NCBI GenBank assembly: GCA_944386975.1
Contig: CALXDC010000006.1
Location: 18,607 to 82,606 of the forward strand
Length of the DNA stretch: 64,000 bases
Source of the DNA: an uncultured Oscillospiraceae bacterium
GTDB taxonomy: Bacteria > Bacillota > Clostridia > Oscillospirales > Oscillospiraceae
Reading direction: 5' to 3'
Shown here: positions 16,810-26,259 of the stretch, piece after piece
Numbering within the stretch: the stretch's first letter is position 1
Layout of the letters: the number at the start of each line of letters is the position of its first letter
Program-made: the position numbers and the translations under genes
Notes under the pieces: model-generated
Seen by the model: the letters and a program-made list of their open reading frames with translations, nothing else
What the model was told of the DNA's origin: nothing
The model's database searches: none

Positions 16810-18223
16810 CCACCTCCACGAGGAGTGCGGCGTCTTCGGCATGTTCGCCCCCCAGCGGGGGGATGTGGCCTCCCTGGCCTATTACGGACTCTACGCCCTC
16901 CAGCACCGGGGCCAGGAGAGCGCCGGCATCGCCGTCAACGACCGGGGCCTCTTCACCCTGCGCCGGGGGGTGGGACTGGCGGGGGAGGTGTTCTCCCCGG
17001 AAAAGCTCCGGGAGCTGGGGGAGGGAACCATGGCGGTGGGCCATGTCCGCTACGCCACCACCGGCTCTGACGCCGCCCTCAATGCCCAGCCTCTGGTGAT
17101 CAACCACCACAAAGGGGCCATGGCTCTGGCCCACAACGGCAATCTCACCAACTCCCTGCCCCTGCGCCGCCGCCTGGAGGAGCGGGGCTCCATCTTCCAC
17201 ACCACCACCGACTCGGAGGTCATCGCCTACCAGATCGTCCAGGAGCGGCTGCGGACTCCCTCCATCGAGGCCGCCGTCCGGGCGGCTATGGACCGGCTGG
17301 AGGGCGCCTATTCTCTGGTGATTGCCTCCCCCTCCAAGCTCATTGCCGCCCGGGACCCCTACGGCTTCCGGCCCCTCTGTATGGGCCGCCGCCCGGACGG
17401 AGCGGTGGTGTTTGCCTCCGAGTCCTGCGCCCTGGACGCGGTGGGGGCCGTTCTGGAGCGGGATCTCCTCCCCGGGGAGGTGGTCACCGTCAGCAGGGAG
17501 GGCGTCGCCAGCGACCGCAGCGCCTGCGGCCGGCGTCCCCGGCGGCTGTGCGTCTTTGAGCTCATCTACTTTGCCCGGCCCGACTCCGTCATCGACGGGG
17601 CCGGGGTGGCGGAGGCCCGGCAGCGTGCGGGGGCCTTCCTGGCGGAGACCCACCCGGCGGAGGCGGACGTGGTGGTGGGGGTGCCAGATTCGGGGCTGGA
17701 GGCGGCGCTGGGCTACGCCCGGGCCTCCGGCATCCCCTACGCCATGGGCTTCACCAAGAACAAATATGTGGGCCGCACCTTCATCGCCCCCCAGCAGGCT
17801 CTCCGTGAGGAGGGGGTCAGCCTGAAGCTGAACCCGGTGCGGGGCGCGGTGGAGGGGAAGCGGGTGGTCCTGGTAGACGACTCCATCGTCCGGGGAACCA
17901 CCTGCCGCCGCATCACGGCCCTCCTGCGCCGGGCGGGAGCCCGGGAAATTCACATGCGGGTCAGCGCGCCCCCCTTTGTGGCTCCCTGCCACTACGGCAC
18001 CGACATCGACAGCCCGGAGAACCTCATCGCCAACCGCCACAGCGTGGAGGAGATCGCCCGGCTCATCGGGGCGGACTCTCTGGGCTATCTGACGATGGAC
18101 CAGGTCTGCCGCCTCACCGGGCGGGAGGAGGGGTTCTGCACCGCCTGCTTCGGAGGCGGGTACCCCACCCCGGTGCCCCCGCCGGGACAAAAAGACCGCT
18201 TTTCGCAAAAAATCAGAGAATAA
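16799..18223 (+). CDS. purF: Amidophosphoribosyltransferase
   Basis: First committed enzyme of purine synthesis: transfers glutamine ammonia to PRPP. The short propeptide ends before Cys10 ([10 protein letters not shown]), the N-terminal nucleophile. The PRPP loop is [13 protein letters not shown], and FIAPQQALR and the late [10 protein letters not shown] are conserved. This C-terminal cysteine pair belongs to the Fe-S-containing class known from Bacillus, which loses activity in oxygen. The length of 474 residues is normal. The start overlaps purC by 11 nt, and AGGAAC precedes it. A terminator follows, so purC-purF is a two-gene unit here, without the rest of the pathway. Confidence 0.97.
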   Translation: MPDNHLHEECGVFGMFAPQRGDVASLAYYGLYALQHRGQESAGIAVNDRGLFTLRRGVGLAGEVFSPEKLRELGEGTMAVGHVRYATTGSDAALNAQPLVINHHKGAMALAHNGNLTNSLPLRRRLEERGSIFHTTTDSEVIAYQIVQERLRTPSIEAAVRAAMDRLEGAYSLVIASPSKLIAARDPYGFRPLCMGRRPDGAVVFASESCALDAVGAVLERDLLPGEVVTVSREGVASDRSACGRRPRRLCVFELIYFARPDSVIDGAGVAEARQRAGAFLAETHPAEADVVVGVPDSGLEAALGYARASGIPYAMGFTKNKYVGRTFIAPQQALREEGVSLKLNPVRGAVEGKRVVLVDDSIVRGTTCRRITALLRRAGAREIHMRVSAPPFVAPCHYGTDIDSPENLIANRHSVEEIARLIGADSLGYLTMDQVCRLTGREEGFCTACFGGGYPTPVPPPGQKDRFSQKIRE

Positions 18224-18226
18224 ACG

Positions 18227-18265
18227 ACGTCCGCTGCGGAATTTTTGCCCGCGGCGGACGTTTTC
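18227..18265 (+). terminator. Terminator of purC-purF
   Basis: ACGTCCGC (18227-18234) pairs with GCGGACGT (18254-18261), followed by TTT. Confidence 0.7.
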
Positions 18266-18293
18266 CGTTTCCAAGGTACCGTTCCTCCCGCCC

Positions 18294-18322
18294 TTGCCTT
18301 TCCGGAGAATTGTTGGTATAAT
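18294..18322 (+). promoter_or_regulatory. SigmaA-type promoter of the topoisomerase B-subunit gene
   Basis: TTGCCT (18294-18299), 17 nt, TATAAT (18317-18322), about 60 nt before the start codon. Confidence 0.65.
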
Positions 18323-18383
18323 ACTAAATTAGATTTAAGCTGGCGGAAAAGCCGCCAAATGGAAGCATCCCCAGGAGGACGAT

Positions 18384-20378
18384 ATGGCAGCAAGCAAAAA
18401 ATCCTACGGCAACACCTCCATCAGCGCCCTGAAGGGGGCGGACCGGGTCCGGAAACGGCCCGGCGTCATTTTCGGCAGCGACGGTCTGGACGGCTGCGAG
18501 CACGCCGTATTCGAAATCTTATCCAACTCCATTGACGAGGCCCGGGAGGGCCACGGCAAGATCATCACCGTCAAGCGCTTTTTGGACCACAGCGTGGAGG
18601 TGGAGGATCAGGGCCGGGGCTGTCCGGTGGACTGGAACGAGAAGGAGCAGAAATATAACTGGGAGCTGGTGTTCTGCGAGCTTTACGCCGGCGGCAAGTA
18701 CGGCAACAACCAGGGGGGCAACTACGAATACTCCCTGGGACTCAACGGCCTTGGCTCCTGCGCCACCCAGTACGCCTCCCGATATATGGACGTCACCGTC
18801 TGGCGGGACGGCTATGAGTACACCCTCCGCTTTGAGCGGGGCGAGGTGGTGGGGGAGAAGGGAAAGGAGCTCCAGAAGACCCCCCTCAGCAAAAAGCGCA
18901 CCGGCACCCGGACCAAGTGGCTTCCCGATTTGGACGTGTTCACCGACATCGACATCCCCGCCGACTACTTTACCGACGTGATGAAGCGGCAGGCGGTGGT
19001 GAACGCCGGCATCACCTTCCGGTTTCAAAACGAGGTGAGCCGGGGAAAATTCGAGACCACGGAGTTCCTCTATGAAAACGGCATTGCCGACTATGTGAAG
19101 GAGCTGGCGGGGGAGGAGAGCCTCACCTCCCCGGTGTTCTGGGAGGCGGAGCGAAAGGGTCGGGACCGTGCCGACAAGGACGAATATAAGGTAAAGCTCA
19201 GCGTGGCCTGCTGCTTCTCCAACCGCACCCACGTCATTGAGCACTACCACAACTCCAGCTGGCTGGAGCACGGGGGCAGCCCGGAGAAGGCCACCCGATC
19301 CGCCTTTGTAGGGGCCATCGACGCCTGGCTCAAGCAGAACAGCAAGTACCAGAAAAACGAGAGCAAGGTGACCTGGGCGGACGTGGAGGACTGTCTGGTG
19401 CTGGTGAGCAACAACTTCTCCACCCAGACCAGCTACGAGAACCAGACCAAGAAGGCTATCACCAACAAATTCATCCAGGAGGCTATGACGGAGTTCCTCC
19501 GGGAGCGGCTGTCGGTGTACTTCATCGAGACCCCCACCGACGCGGCGAAGATCGCCGAACAGGTGCTCATCAACAAGCGGTCCCGGGAGCGGGCGGAACA
19601 GACCCGTCTCAACATCAAAAAGAACCTCTCCGGCAGCATCGACATCGCCAACCGTGTGCAGAAGTTTGTGGACTGCCGCACCAAGGATGTGAGCCGCCGG
19701 GAGATCTATATTGTGGAGGGCGACTCGGCCCTCGGCAGCGTAAAGCTGAGCCGGGACGCGGAGTTTCAGGGAATCATGCCCGTCCGGGGCAAGATTCTCA
19801 ACTGTCTGAAGGCGGACTATGCCAAGATCTTCAAAAGCGAAATCATCACCGATCTCATGAAGGTGCTGGGCTGCGGGGTGGAGGTCCAGAGCAAGCACAA
19901 GGACCTGAGCTCCTTTGATTTGAGCAATCTCCGGTGGAGCAAGGTGGTCATCTGCACCGACGCCGACGTGGACGGCTTCCAGATTCGGACGCTGATTCTC
20001 ACCATGCTGTACCGGCTGTGCCCTACCCTCATTGAGAAAGGGTACGTGTATATCGCGGAGTCGCCCCTCTTTGAGATCACCTGCGGGGAGAAGACCTGGT
20101 TTGCCTACTCCGAGAAGGAGAAGGCGGAGATCGTGAAGTCCCTGGAGGGGAAGAAGGTAAAGATCGACCGGAGCAAGGGCCTCGGCGAGAACGACCCGGA
20201 CATGATGTGGCTGACCACCATGAACCCGGAGACCCGGCGGCTCATCAAGGTGATGCCCCAGGAGGCGGAGCGCACCAGCGCCATGTTTGAGCTGCTTTTA
20301 GGAGACAATCTCCAGGGCCGGAAGGACCACATCGCCGAGAACGGGTATAAATTTTTGGATTTGGCGGATATCTCCTGA
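18384..20378 (+). CDS. parE: Type IIA DNA topoisomerase B subunit (ParE-like paralog)
   Basis: ATPase subunit of a type IIA topoisomerase, 664 residues. GHKL ATP-binding motifs are present (VRKRPGVIFGSDG, EILSNSIDEA, DQGRGCPVDW, GLNGLGSCATQYAS). The Toprim domain has EGDSALGSVKLSRD and CTDADVDGFQIRTL, so the acidic metal residues are intact, and MPVRGKILN is conserved. It is more divergent than a housekeeping GyrB (EGDSALGS instead of EGDSAGGS). I read it as the second, topoisomerase IV-like enzyme of Clostridia; the name parE is by analogy. Its A-subunit partner lies 2.7 kb downstream, separated by repeat copy A and a secreted protein. GGAGG precedes ATG 18384. Confidence 0.88.
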   Translation: MAASKKSYGNTSISALKGADRVRKRPGVIFGSDGLDGCEHAVFEILSNSIDEAREGHGKIITVKRFLDHSVEVEDQGRGCPVDWNEKEQKYNWELVFCELYAGGKYGNNQGGNYEYSLGLNGLGSCATQYASRYMDVTVWRDGYEYTLRFERGEVVGEKGKELQKTPLSKKRTGTRTKWLPDLDVFTDIDIPADYFTDVMKRQAVVNAGITFRFQNEVSRGKFETTEFLYENGIADYVKELAGEESLTSPVFWEAERKGRDRADKDEYKVKLSVACCFSNRTHVIEHYHNSSWLEHGGSPEKATRSAFVGAIDAWLKQNSKYQKNESKVTWADVEDCLVLVSNNFSTQTSYENQTKKAITNKFIQEAMTEFLRERLSVYFIETPTDAAKIAEQVLINKRSRERAEQTRLNIKKNLSGSIDIANRVQKFVDCRTKDVSRREIYIVEGDSALGSVKLSRDAEFQGIMPVRGKILNCLKADYAKIFKSEIITDLMKVLGCGVEVQSKHKDLSSFDLSNLRWSKVVICTDADVDGFQIRTLILTMLYRLCPTLIEKGYVYIAESPLFEITCGEKTWFAYSEKEKAEIVKSLEGKKVKIDRSKGLGENDPDMMWLTTMNPETRRLIKVMPQEAERTSAMFELLLGDNLQGRKDHIAENGYKFLDLADIS

Positions 20379-20384
20379 TGCTGC

Positions 20385-21104
20385 CCTCTGGCCGGGCAGG
20401 GCCGTTTTTGTCCCTGACGAGGGCGGACGGCGTTTTGTCGGTGCCCGACGGTGTACTGCCCGGTGTTTTGCCTCCGGCGGCCTACTTTTGTCGCTGAACA
20501 AAAGTAGGCATCTCCGCGCTAAGAGCCTCGCTATGCTCGGTTGCGCTCCGAAACACCTCGCTGCGGCTTGGTGAAAATCAGCTTAGAACCTACGGTTCTA
20601 AGGATTCCCTTATTTCCCAAATCTGAAAATCCTGATGTTTTGGCGTGATTTTGTCTTTCTGACGCAGCAAGGGGGTGACAGTTCCCCTGTTTCCGCGCTT
20701 CAGCGCGCTCCCCTGGTGGTGGTAGGGGCCTCTGCTCCCGATGTTGTCAAATTTGCTAACGCCGCACAAGCTCATTCACGGAAAAACGGTAGGCGAAAAA
20801 ATCAGCGTCTACCCACCGCATGAGCGCGCTAAAGCGCGGCGCTTCAAGCAGAAGACGACCCAAACAGGCGTCACCCGTATAAAACCTTCAACAGAAAGCC
20901 TCCCTGACCATCCGGTCTTGGTAATAAAAAAAGGAGTTCTTAGAACCATGGGTTCTAAGTCAACTTTTGCCTACTTTTCTTTGACGAGAAAAGTAGGCCG
21001 CCGGAGGCATAACACCAAACGAAATACCGTCGGGTACCGACAAAGCGACATTCGCCCTCGTCAGAAGGGCAAAAACAGCGCCGGTCCCGGCAGCCGAGGG
21101 GACA
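20385..21104 (+). repeat. Composite inverted-repeat element, copy A
   Basis: Non-coding stretch between the topoisomerase B gene and the stalk-domain gene. The outer ends are inverted copies of each other: left GGTGCCCGACGGTGT and GCCTCCGGCGG, right CCGCCGGAGGC and ACCGTCGGGTACCGAC. Each arm has a hairpin (20481-20508 with arms CCTACTTTTGT/ACAAAAGTAGG; 20970-20997 with arms CCTACTTTTC/GAAAAGTAGG) and a palindrome with arms CTTAGAACC and GGTTCTAAG (20582-20602 and 20939-20959). The left arm has an extra module of about 70 bp (20509-20576, CTCCGCGCTAAGAGCCTCGC...), shared only with copy D. The core contains CCGCGCTTCAGCGCGCT and GAAGACGACCCAAACAGGCG in the same orientation as copy D. No convincing gene lies inside. 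Confidence 0.85.
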
Positions 21105-21208
21105 ATTTTTCCCCTTTTCCCCGTGCCCACCATCCTCATATGTGGATGTTTCAGATAAGTCGAGAGAAGAAATCAGGAGAAGAACAAACAGATTGGAGGA
21201 AAACTAAG

Positions 21209-22972
21209 ATGAAAAAGCTGTTTGCGCTGATGCTGGCGCTGGTGATGACCCTGTCTCTGGCCGCGCCCGCCATGGCCGCCGACCAGCCCCTGTGGCAGCA
21301 GATGGGCTACGAGAGCCAGCAGGAGCTGCTGGACTGGTACGGCATTTCCCAGGCCAATTATGACGCCATCGCCGCCAAGTTCGGGAGCTTCGACCCCTAC
21401 GCCTACTACGCTGAAAATGAGCAGATGTTCTGGGAGATGACCGCCCAGGAGTACATGTCCACCTACGAGGTGACGGAGGAGGAGTTCCGGCAGGAGATGC
21501 TCTCCTACTGGTTCTATAACCAGTACACCCCCCTGATGGAGCAGCAGATGGTGGACGACGCCATCACCGCTGTGGGCGGCGTGCCCGGTCAGATCAACGT
21601 CATGTGGAACGGCAAGTGCATCCAGTTCACCGACGCCGCTCCCGAGATCGCCAACAACCGCACCATGGTGCCCATTCGGGCCATCATGGAGGATATGGGG
21701 GCCGAGGTGACCTATGAAAACCGCACCGTCACCTGCATCCTCAACGGCGCCACCGTCACCTTCCCCGTGGGCGGCACCTCCGCCACCGTGGAGAAGGACG
21801 GCGAGACCGAAACCGTCACCCTGGACAGCCCCAGCTATCTCAAGAACAACCGCACCTACGTCCCCGTCCGCTTCATCAGTGAGGCCTCCGGCTACGACGT
21901 GTTCTGGGACAACGCCGCCCGCACCGCCGTCATCGTGGACCGGGAGGCCGCCGTGGCCGCCCTGGACGAGAATCTCACCATTCTCAACGAGATGATGCAG
22001 AAGCAGTACGCCCAGTACGATTTCAACAAGGCCTATGAGATCGACTACACCCTGGACGGCACCGTGGCCGTGATCGACTTCCTCAGCGGTAACAAGAACT
22101 ACGACTTCGACGCCGATATGACCGTTCTGTGGAAGGGCGCCGACTATGAGATCAACGGCTCCCTCCAGCTGGGCGACGTGATCGACGCCCTCATGGATGT
22201 GGGTGAAATCTACGCCGACGAGATTCCCGCGGAGCTGCTGCCCCTGCTGAAGGATCTGGACTTCTCCATGATCCTCTCCGGCGAGGGCTGCTGGATCAGC
22301 GCTCCCGTCCTTACCTATGTGCTGGCCCAGGAGTATCCTCAGCTGTCCGGCAAGGACGTGTGGCTGGATATGGGCAAGGCGCTGGGCATGGACATGAGCC
22401 AGCTGATGGAGATGTCCGCCGCCCTGATGACCGAGGACGCCACCCTCGGCAGCCTCCTCTATGACAGCAGCGTTATGTCGATGGAGATGCTGGGCGGCAT
22501 GGACCAGGTGAGCTACCTGAACTTCCCCGCCACCCTGGGATTTACCAAGACCATGCTGGACGCCCTTCTGGGGGACGACACCTTCACCAGGAGCGGCACC
22601 TCCTACAAGTGGACCATGGATCTGGCAAGTCTCTATGCCGCCATGGAAATACCCGTAACCGAGGAGGAACTGGCGGGCGGCGACTTCTCCATGGAGATGA
22701 CTATCCGCTCCAACGGCTCCGTGGACTACGACCTGACCCTCTCCCTCAACGACTATAATATCGTCTCCGGGGGCTACACCGACGATGCGCTGGTGACCTT
22801 CACCCTGTCCGGTACCTCCGGCGCCCTCAGCGGCAATATGGATCTGCAGCTGCAGATCAAGAACGTGGCGGACGCCAAGCTCACCGCGAAGTACACCGGT
22901 CGCACCACCGTCAAGACTCCCGCCGCTCAGCCTCCCGCCGGCAGCGAGATTCTGGACCTCTCCAGCCTGTAA
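21209..22972 (+). CDS. Secreted protein with stalk domain (copper amine oxidase N-terminal-like)
   Basis: Exported protein of 587 residues. The signal peptide is MKKLFALMLALVMTLSLAAPAMA with likely cleavage after AMA. A helical part rich in Tyr and Glu comes next. Two stalk-domain repeats follow at about residues 130-250: NNRTMVPIRAIMEDMGAEV and NNRTYVPVRFISEASGYDV are their hallmarks. The remaining 330 residues are beta-rich and resemble lipoprotein-like surface proteins without a catalytic motif. Such stalk domains occur on cell-surface proteins of Clostridia. ATG 21209 is supported by GGAGG 9 nt upstream; the frame is open far upstream into copy A, but those codons are not real coding sequence. 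The position between the two topoisomerase subunit genes gives no functional hint. Confidence 0.85.
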   Translation: MKKLFALMLALVMTLSLAAPAMAADQPLWQQMGYESQQELLDWYGISQANYDAIAAKFGSFDPYAYYAENEQMFWEMTAQEYMSTYEVTEEEFRQEMLSYWFYNQYTPLMEQQMVDDAITAVGGVPGQINVMWNGKCIQFTDAAPEIANNRTMVPIRAIMEDMGAEVTYENRTVTCILNGATVTFPVGGTSATVEKDGETETVTLDSPSYLKNNRTYVPVRFISEASGYDVFWDNAARTAVIVDREAAVAALDENLTILNEMMQKQYAQYDFNKAYEIDYTLDGTVAVIDFLSGNKNYDFDADMTVLWKGADYEINGSLQLGDVIDALMDVGEIYADEIPAELLPLLKDLDFSMILSGEGCWISAPVLTYVLAQEYPQLSGKDVWLDMGKALGMDMSQLMEMSAALMTEDATLGSLLYDSSVMSMEMLGGMDQVSYLNFPATLGFTKTMLDALLGDDTFTRSGTSYKWTMDLASLYAAMEIPVTEEELAGGDFSMEMTIRSNGSVDYDLTLSLNDYNIVSGGYTDDALVTFTLSGTSGALSGNMDLQLQIKNVADAKLTAKYTGRTTVKTPAAQPPAGSEILDLSSL

Positions 22973-22980
22973 CCCATTCT

Positions 22981-23008
22981 CCCGCCGCCCCGTCTCCGGG
23001 GCGGCGGG
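22981..23008 (+). promoter_or_regulatory. Perfect 12-bp hairpin without T-run
   Basis: CCCGCCGCCCCG (22981-22992) pairs with CGGGGCGGCGGG (22997-23008). It lies in the 78-nt gap between the stalk-domain gene and the topoisomerase A gene and may slow or partly end transcription. Confidence 0.6.
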
Positions 23009-23050
23009 CCCCTCCGGGGACGAGAACCTGAACAAAGGAACGCAACGTGT

Positions 23051-25291
23051 ATGCCGAAGAAGAAGAGCCCCCAGGAGGGGGCGAAGAAAGTCAGCAACCC
23101 CAACGTCCTGGGGCTTCGGGCGGAGGTGCTGGAGCAGCCCATCACCGACACCCTGGAGCAAAACTACATGCCCTACGCCATGTCCGTCATCGTCTCCCGG
23201 GCCATCCCGGAGATCGACGGCTTCAAGCCCAGCCACCGAAAGCTCCTCTACACCATGTATGAGATGGGCCTTCTCACCAAGCCCCGGACCAAGAGCGCCA
23301 ACATCGTGGGCCAGACCATGCGGTTAAACCCCCACGGCGACGCCGCCATCTACGAGACCATGGTCCGCCTCTCCAAGGGCTACGAGGCCCTGCTCCACCC
23401 CTTTGTGGACTCCAAGGGCAACTTCGGCAAGGTCTATTCCCGGGATATGGCCTACGCCGCCAGCCGGTACACTGAGGCCAAGCTCAGCCCCATCTGCGCC
23501 GAGCTCTTCCGGGACATCGACCAGGACACGGTGGACTTTATCGACAACTACGACAATACCAGGAAGGAGCCCACCCTCCTGCCCACCACCTTCCCCAACA
23601 TCCTCGTCAGCGCCAACCAGGGCATTGCCGTGGGCATGGCCTCCCAGCTGTGCGGGTTCAATCTGGGGGAGGTGTGCGACACCACGGCGGCCTTCCTGAA
23701 AAATCCCAAGTGCGACCTCACCGCCACCCTGCTGGCCCCGGATTTTCCCACCGGCGGCCAGGTGATTCTGGACGAGGCCGTGCTGCGGGACATTTATGAG
23801 ACGGGCCGGGGCAGCGTGCGGCTCCGGGCCAAGTACCGCTATGTGAAGGCGGAAAACCTCATTGAGATCTACGAGATTCCCTACACCACCACCACGGAGG
23901 CCATTCTGGACAAGGTGGCGGAGCTCATCAAGACCGGCAAGGCCAAAGAGATTGCCGACATGCGGGACGAGACGGACCTCAACGGCCTGAAGCTCACCAT
24001 CGACCTCAAGCGCGGCGTGGACCCGGACAAGCTGATGCAGAAGCTCTACAAGACCACCACCCTCCAGGACACCCTCTCCTGCAACTTCAACGTCCTCATC
24101 GCCGGGATGCCCCGGGTGATGGGGGTCCGGGAGCTTCTGGAGGAGTGGTGCGCCTGGCGCACGGAGTGCGTGCGGCGGCGGGTGTACTTCGTGATGCAGA
24201 AAAAACGGGAGAAGCTCCACCTCCTCCAGGGCCTGCGGAAGATTCTGCTGGACATCGACAAGGCCATCGCCATCATCCGGGAGACGGAGGAGGAGGCCAT
24301 GGTGGTGCCGAACCTGATGATTGGCTTCGGCATCGACGAGGTCCAGGCGGAGTACGTGGCGGAGATCAAGCTGCGCAACATCAACAAGGAGTACATTCTC
24401 AAGCGCACCGAGGAGTTGGAGCGCCTCCGGGACGAGATCGACGACCTCCAGGACGTGCTGGACAAGCCCCAGCGGGTGAAGAAGATCATCACCGGTGAGC
24501 TGGAGAACGTGAAGAAGAAGTACGCCGTCCCCCGGCGCACGGAGATCGTCTACGGCCACGAGGTGGAGGAGTACAGGGAGGAGGACGAGACCCCGGACTA
24601 TCCGGTCCATCTCTTCCTCTCCCGGGAGGGGTACTTCAAGAAAATCACCCCCCAGTCCCTCCGCATGGCCGCCGACCAGAAGTACAAGGAGGAGGACGGC
24701 CTCAGCCAGACCTTCGAGACAACGAATCGCGCCGAGATCATGTTCTTCACCGACCGCTGCCAGGTGTACAAATGCCGCCTCAGCGACTTTGGCGACACCA
24801 AGGCCAGCGCCATGGGGGACTACCTCCCCACCAAACTGGGCATGGACGCCGAGGAGCATGTGGTCTACGCCTGCCTCCCCGGGGACTACACCGGCTGCCT
24901 GCTGTTCTTCTTTGAAAACGGCAAGGCCGCCCGGGTGGAGCTGAGCGCCTATCAGACCACCTCCAACCGCCGCAGGCTCACCGGGGCCTATAGCGACAAG
25001 AGCCCCCTGACGGCGGTGCTCCTCCTCCGGGAGGACCTGGAGCTGGCGGTGTACTCCACGGAGCCGAGAGCTCTGATCTTCAACACCGCCCTTCTCACCC
25101 CCAAGACCACCCGGTCCACCCAGGGGGTCCAGGTGATGACCCTGAAGCCCAAGTACCGCCTGGCGGTTGCCAAGCCCCTGGAGGACACGGGCATCACCAA
25201 TCTGGGCCGCTACCGCTGCCGCTCCCTCCCCGCCGCCGGCGCTCTGGTTCGTGAGGAGGACGGAGAGGACAAGCAGATGCAGCTGCTCTAA
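23051..25291 (+). CDS. parC: Type IIA DNA topoisomerase A subunit (ParC-like paralog)
   Basis: DNA-cleaving subunit, 746 residues. The catalytic Tyr is in AASRYTEAKLS (about residue 141). SRAIPEIDGFKPSHRKLLY and GNFGKVYSRDMAYAASRY are conserved. A long coiled region (KKREKLHLLQGLRKILLDI to RVKKIITGELENVKKKY) precedes a C-terminal beta-propeller-like part. I see no GyrA box, which fits a decatenase rather than gyrase. In the quinolone-determining region NPHGDAAIYE, the usual Ser is Ala. The name parC is by analogy with the B-subunit gene upstream. The YitT gene follows after 26 nt. Confidence 0.88.
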   Translation: MPKKKSPQEGAKKVSNPNVLGLRAEVLEQPITDTLEQNYMPYAMSVIVSRAIPEIDGFKPSHRKLLYTMYEMGLLTKPRTKSANIVGQTMRLNPHGDAAIYETMVRLSKGYEALLHPFVDSKGNFGKVYSRDMAYAASRYTEAKLSPICAELFRDIDQDTVDFIDNYDNTRKEPTLLPTTFPNILVSANQGIAVGMASQLCGFNLGEVCDTTAAFLKNPKCDLTATLLAPDFPTGGQVILDEAVLRDIYETGRGSVRLRAKYRYVKAENLIEIYEIPYTTTTEAILDKVAELIKTGKAKEIADMRDETDLNGLKLTIDLKRGVDPDKLMQKLYKTTTLQDTLSCNFNVLIAGMPRVMGVRELLEEWCAWRTECVRRRVYFVMQKKREKLHLLQGLRKILLDIDKAIAIIRETEEEAMVVPNLMIGFGIDEVQAEYVAEIKLRNINKEYILKRTEELERLRDEIDDLQDVLDKPQRVKKIITGELENVKKKYAVPRRTEIVYGHEVEEYREEDETPDYPVHLFLSREGYFKKITPQSLRMAADQKYKEEDGLSQTFETTNRAEIMFFTDRCQVYKCRLSDFGDTKASAMGDYLPTKLGMDAEEHVVYACLPGDYTGCLLFFFENGKAARVELSAYQTTSNRRRLTGAYSDKSPLTAVLLLREDLELAVYSTEPRALIFNTALLTPKTTRSTQGVQVMTLKPKYRLAVAKPLEDTGITNLGRYRCRSLPAAGALVREEDGEDKQMQLL

Positions 25292-25317
25292 TTCCCTTTT
25301 CCCGAAAAAAGAGGACC

Positions 25318-26190
25318 ATGAAACAAAAGAAGACCTTTCTGACATTCCTGTGGGACTACGGCGTCATCACCCTGGGTAGCGCCCTCTACGCCCTGTCCTT
25401 CAACTGGTGCTTCCAGCCCAACCATATGGCCTTCGGCGGCTTCACCGGCGCAGCGCAGATTATCAACCGGCTTTTGCCGGTGCTGCCGGTGGGCGTGCTG
25501 GTGTTCGTGATGAACGTGCCCCTGTTTCTGATCGGCGTGCGGAAGATGGGGTGGGGCCTGCTGGTCTCCTCCCTCTACGCCATGACCATCGGGTCGGTCT
25601 TCATCGACGTGATGGCCGCCCTCCACACCTTCCAGCCCATGGAGCCCATGCTGGCCTGCATCTACGGCGGCGTGCTCATGGGACTGAGCATGGGGCTGCT
25701 GCTCCAGGTGGGGGCCACCACCGGCGGCACGGAGCTGGGGGCCCGGCTTTTGAAGTACCGGGTTCCCCACCTGTCCATCGGGCGGCTGTGCCTTGCCATT
25801 GATCTGGTGATCATTGCCGCCTACGCCCTGGTATTTCACAACCTTCACAACGCCCTCTACGGCGTGGTGGCCATGTATATCTCCAGTCTGGTGATGGATA
25901 CGGTGATCTACGGCTCCTTAAGCGCAAAAATGGCCTATGTGATTACCGGAGACTGTGAGGCCATGTCCCGGGCGCTGCTGGCGCTGGATCTGGGCGTCAC
26001 CATTCTCCCCGGCCGGGGCGCCTACACCGGCAAGGAGAAGGACGTGCTGCTGTGTGCCTTCAAGCGCAGCCAGATCGCCGCGGTGAAGCGGGCGGTCCAC
26101 GAGGTGGACCCGGGGGCCTTCCTCATTGTCTGCGAGGCCCACGAGGTGATGGGGGAGCGCTTCGGCGCCTATGATCCCGACAGCCTGTAG
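25318..26190 (+). CDS. YitT/DUF2179 family membrane protein
   Basis: Integral membrane protein of 290 residues with five to six hydrophobic segments, starting at YGVITLGSALYALSFNWCF. The family marks PNHMAFGGFTGAAQIIN and GATTGGTELGARLL are clear. The soluble C-terminal DUF2179 domain (YVITGDCEAMSRALLALDLGVTILPGRGAYTGKEK) is complete. The role of the family is not firmly known; it occurs widely in Firmicutes. It may be cotranscribed with the topoisomerase A gene because of the 26-nt gap. AGAGGACC precedes the ATG. Confidence 0.9.
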   Translation: MKQKKTFLTFLWDYGVITLGSALYALSFNWCFQPNHMAFGGFTGAAQIINRLLPVLPVGVLVFVMNVPLFLIGVRKMGWGLLVSSLYAMTIGSVFIDVMAALHTFQPMEPMLACIYGGVLMGLSMGLLLQVGATTGGTELGARLLKYRVPHLSIGRLCLAIDLVIIAAYALVFHNLHNALYGVVAMYISSLVMDTVIYGSLSAKMAYVITGDCEAMSRALLALDLGVTILPGRGAYTGKEKDVLLCAFKRSQIAAVKRAVHEVDPGAFLIVCEAHEVMGERFGAYDPDSL

Positions 26191-26259
26191 GCTGATACTT
26201 TGTATTTCCCGGTCCCCTGGGGGCCGATGTGCAACTGATTGAGAAAGGAAGGATTCACT

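Noticed and set aside
13762-16842. 1026-residue minus-strand frame opposite glnN and purC
   Set aside because: Shadow of two well-supported genes; composition dominated by Gly/Val/His.
20741-21208. Upstream extension of the stalk-domain protein into repeat copy A
   Set aside because: A proper signal peptide and ribosome-binding site start at 21209; the extra part reads through the repeat.
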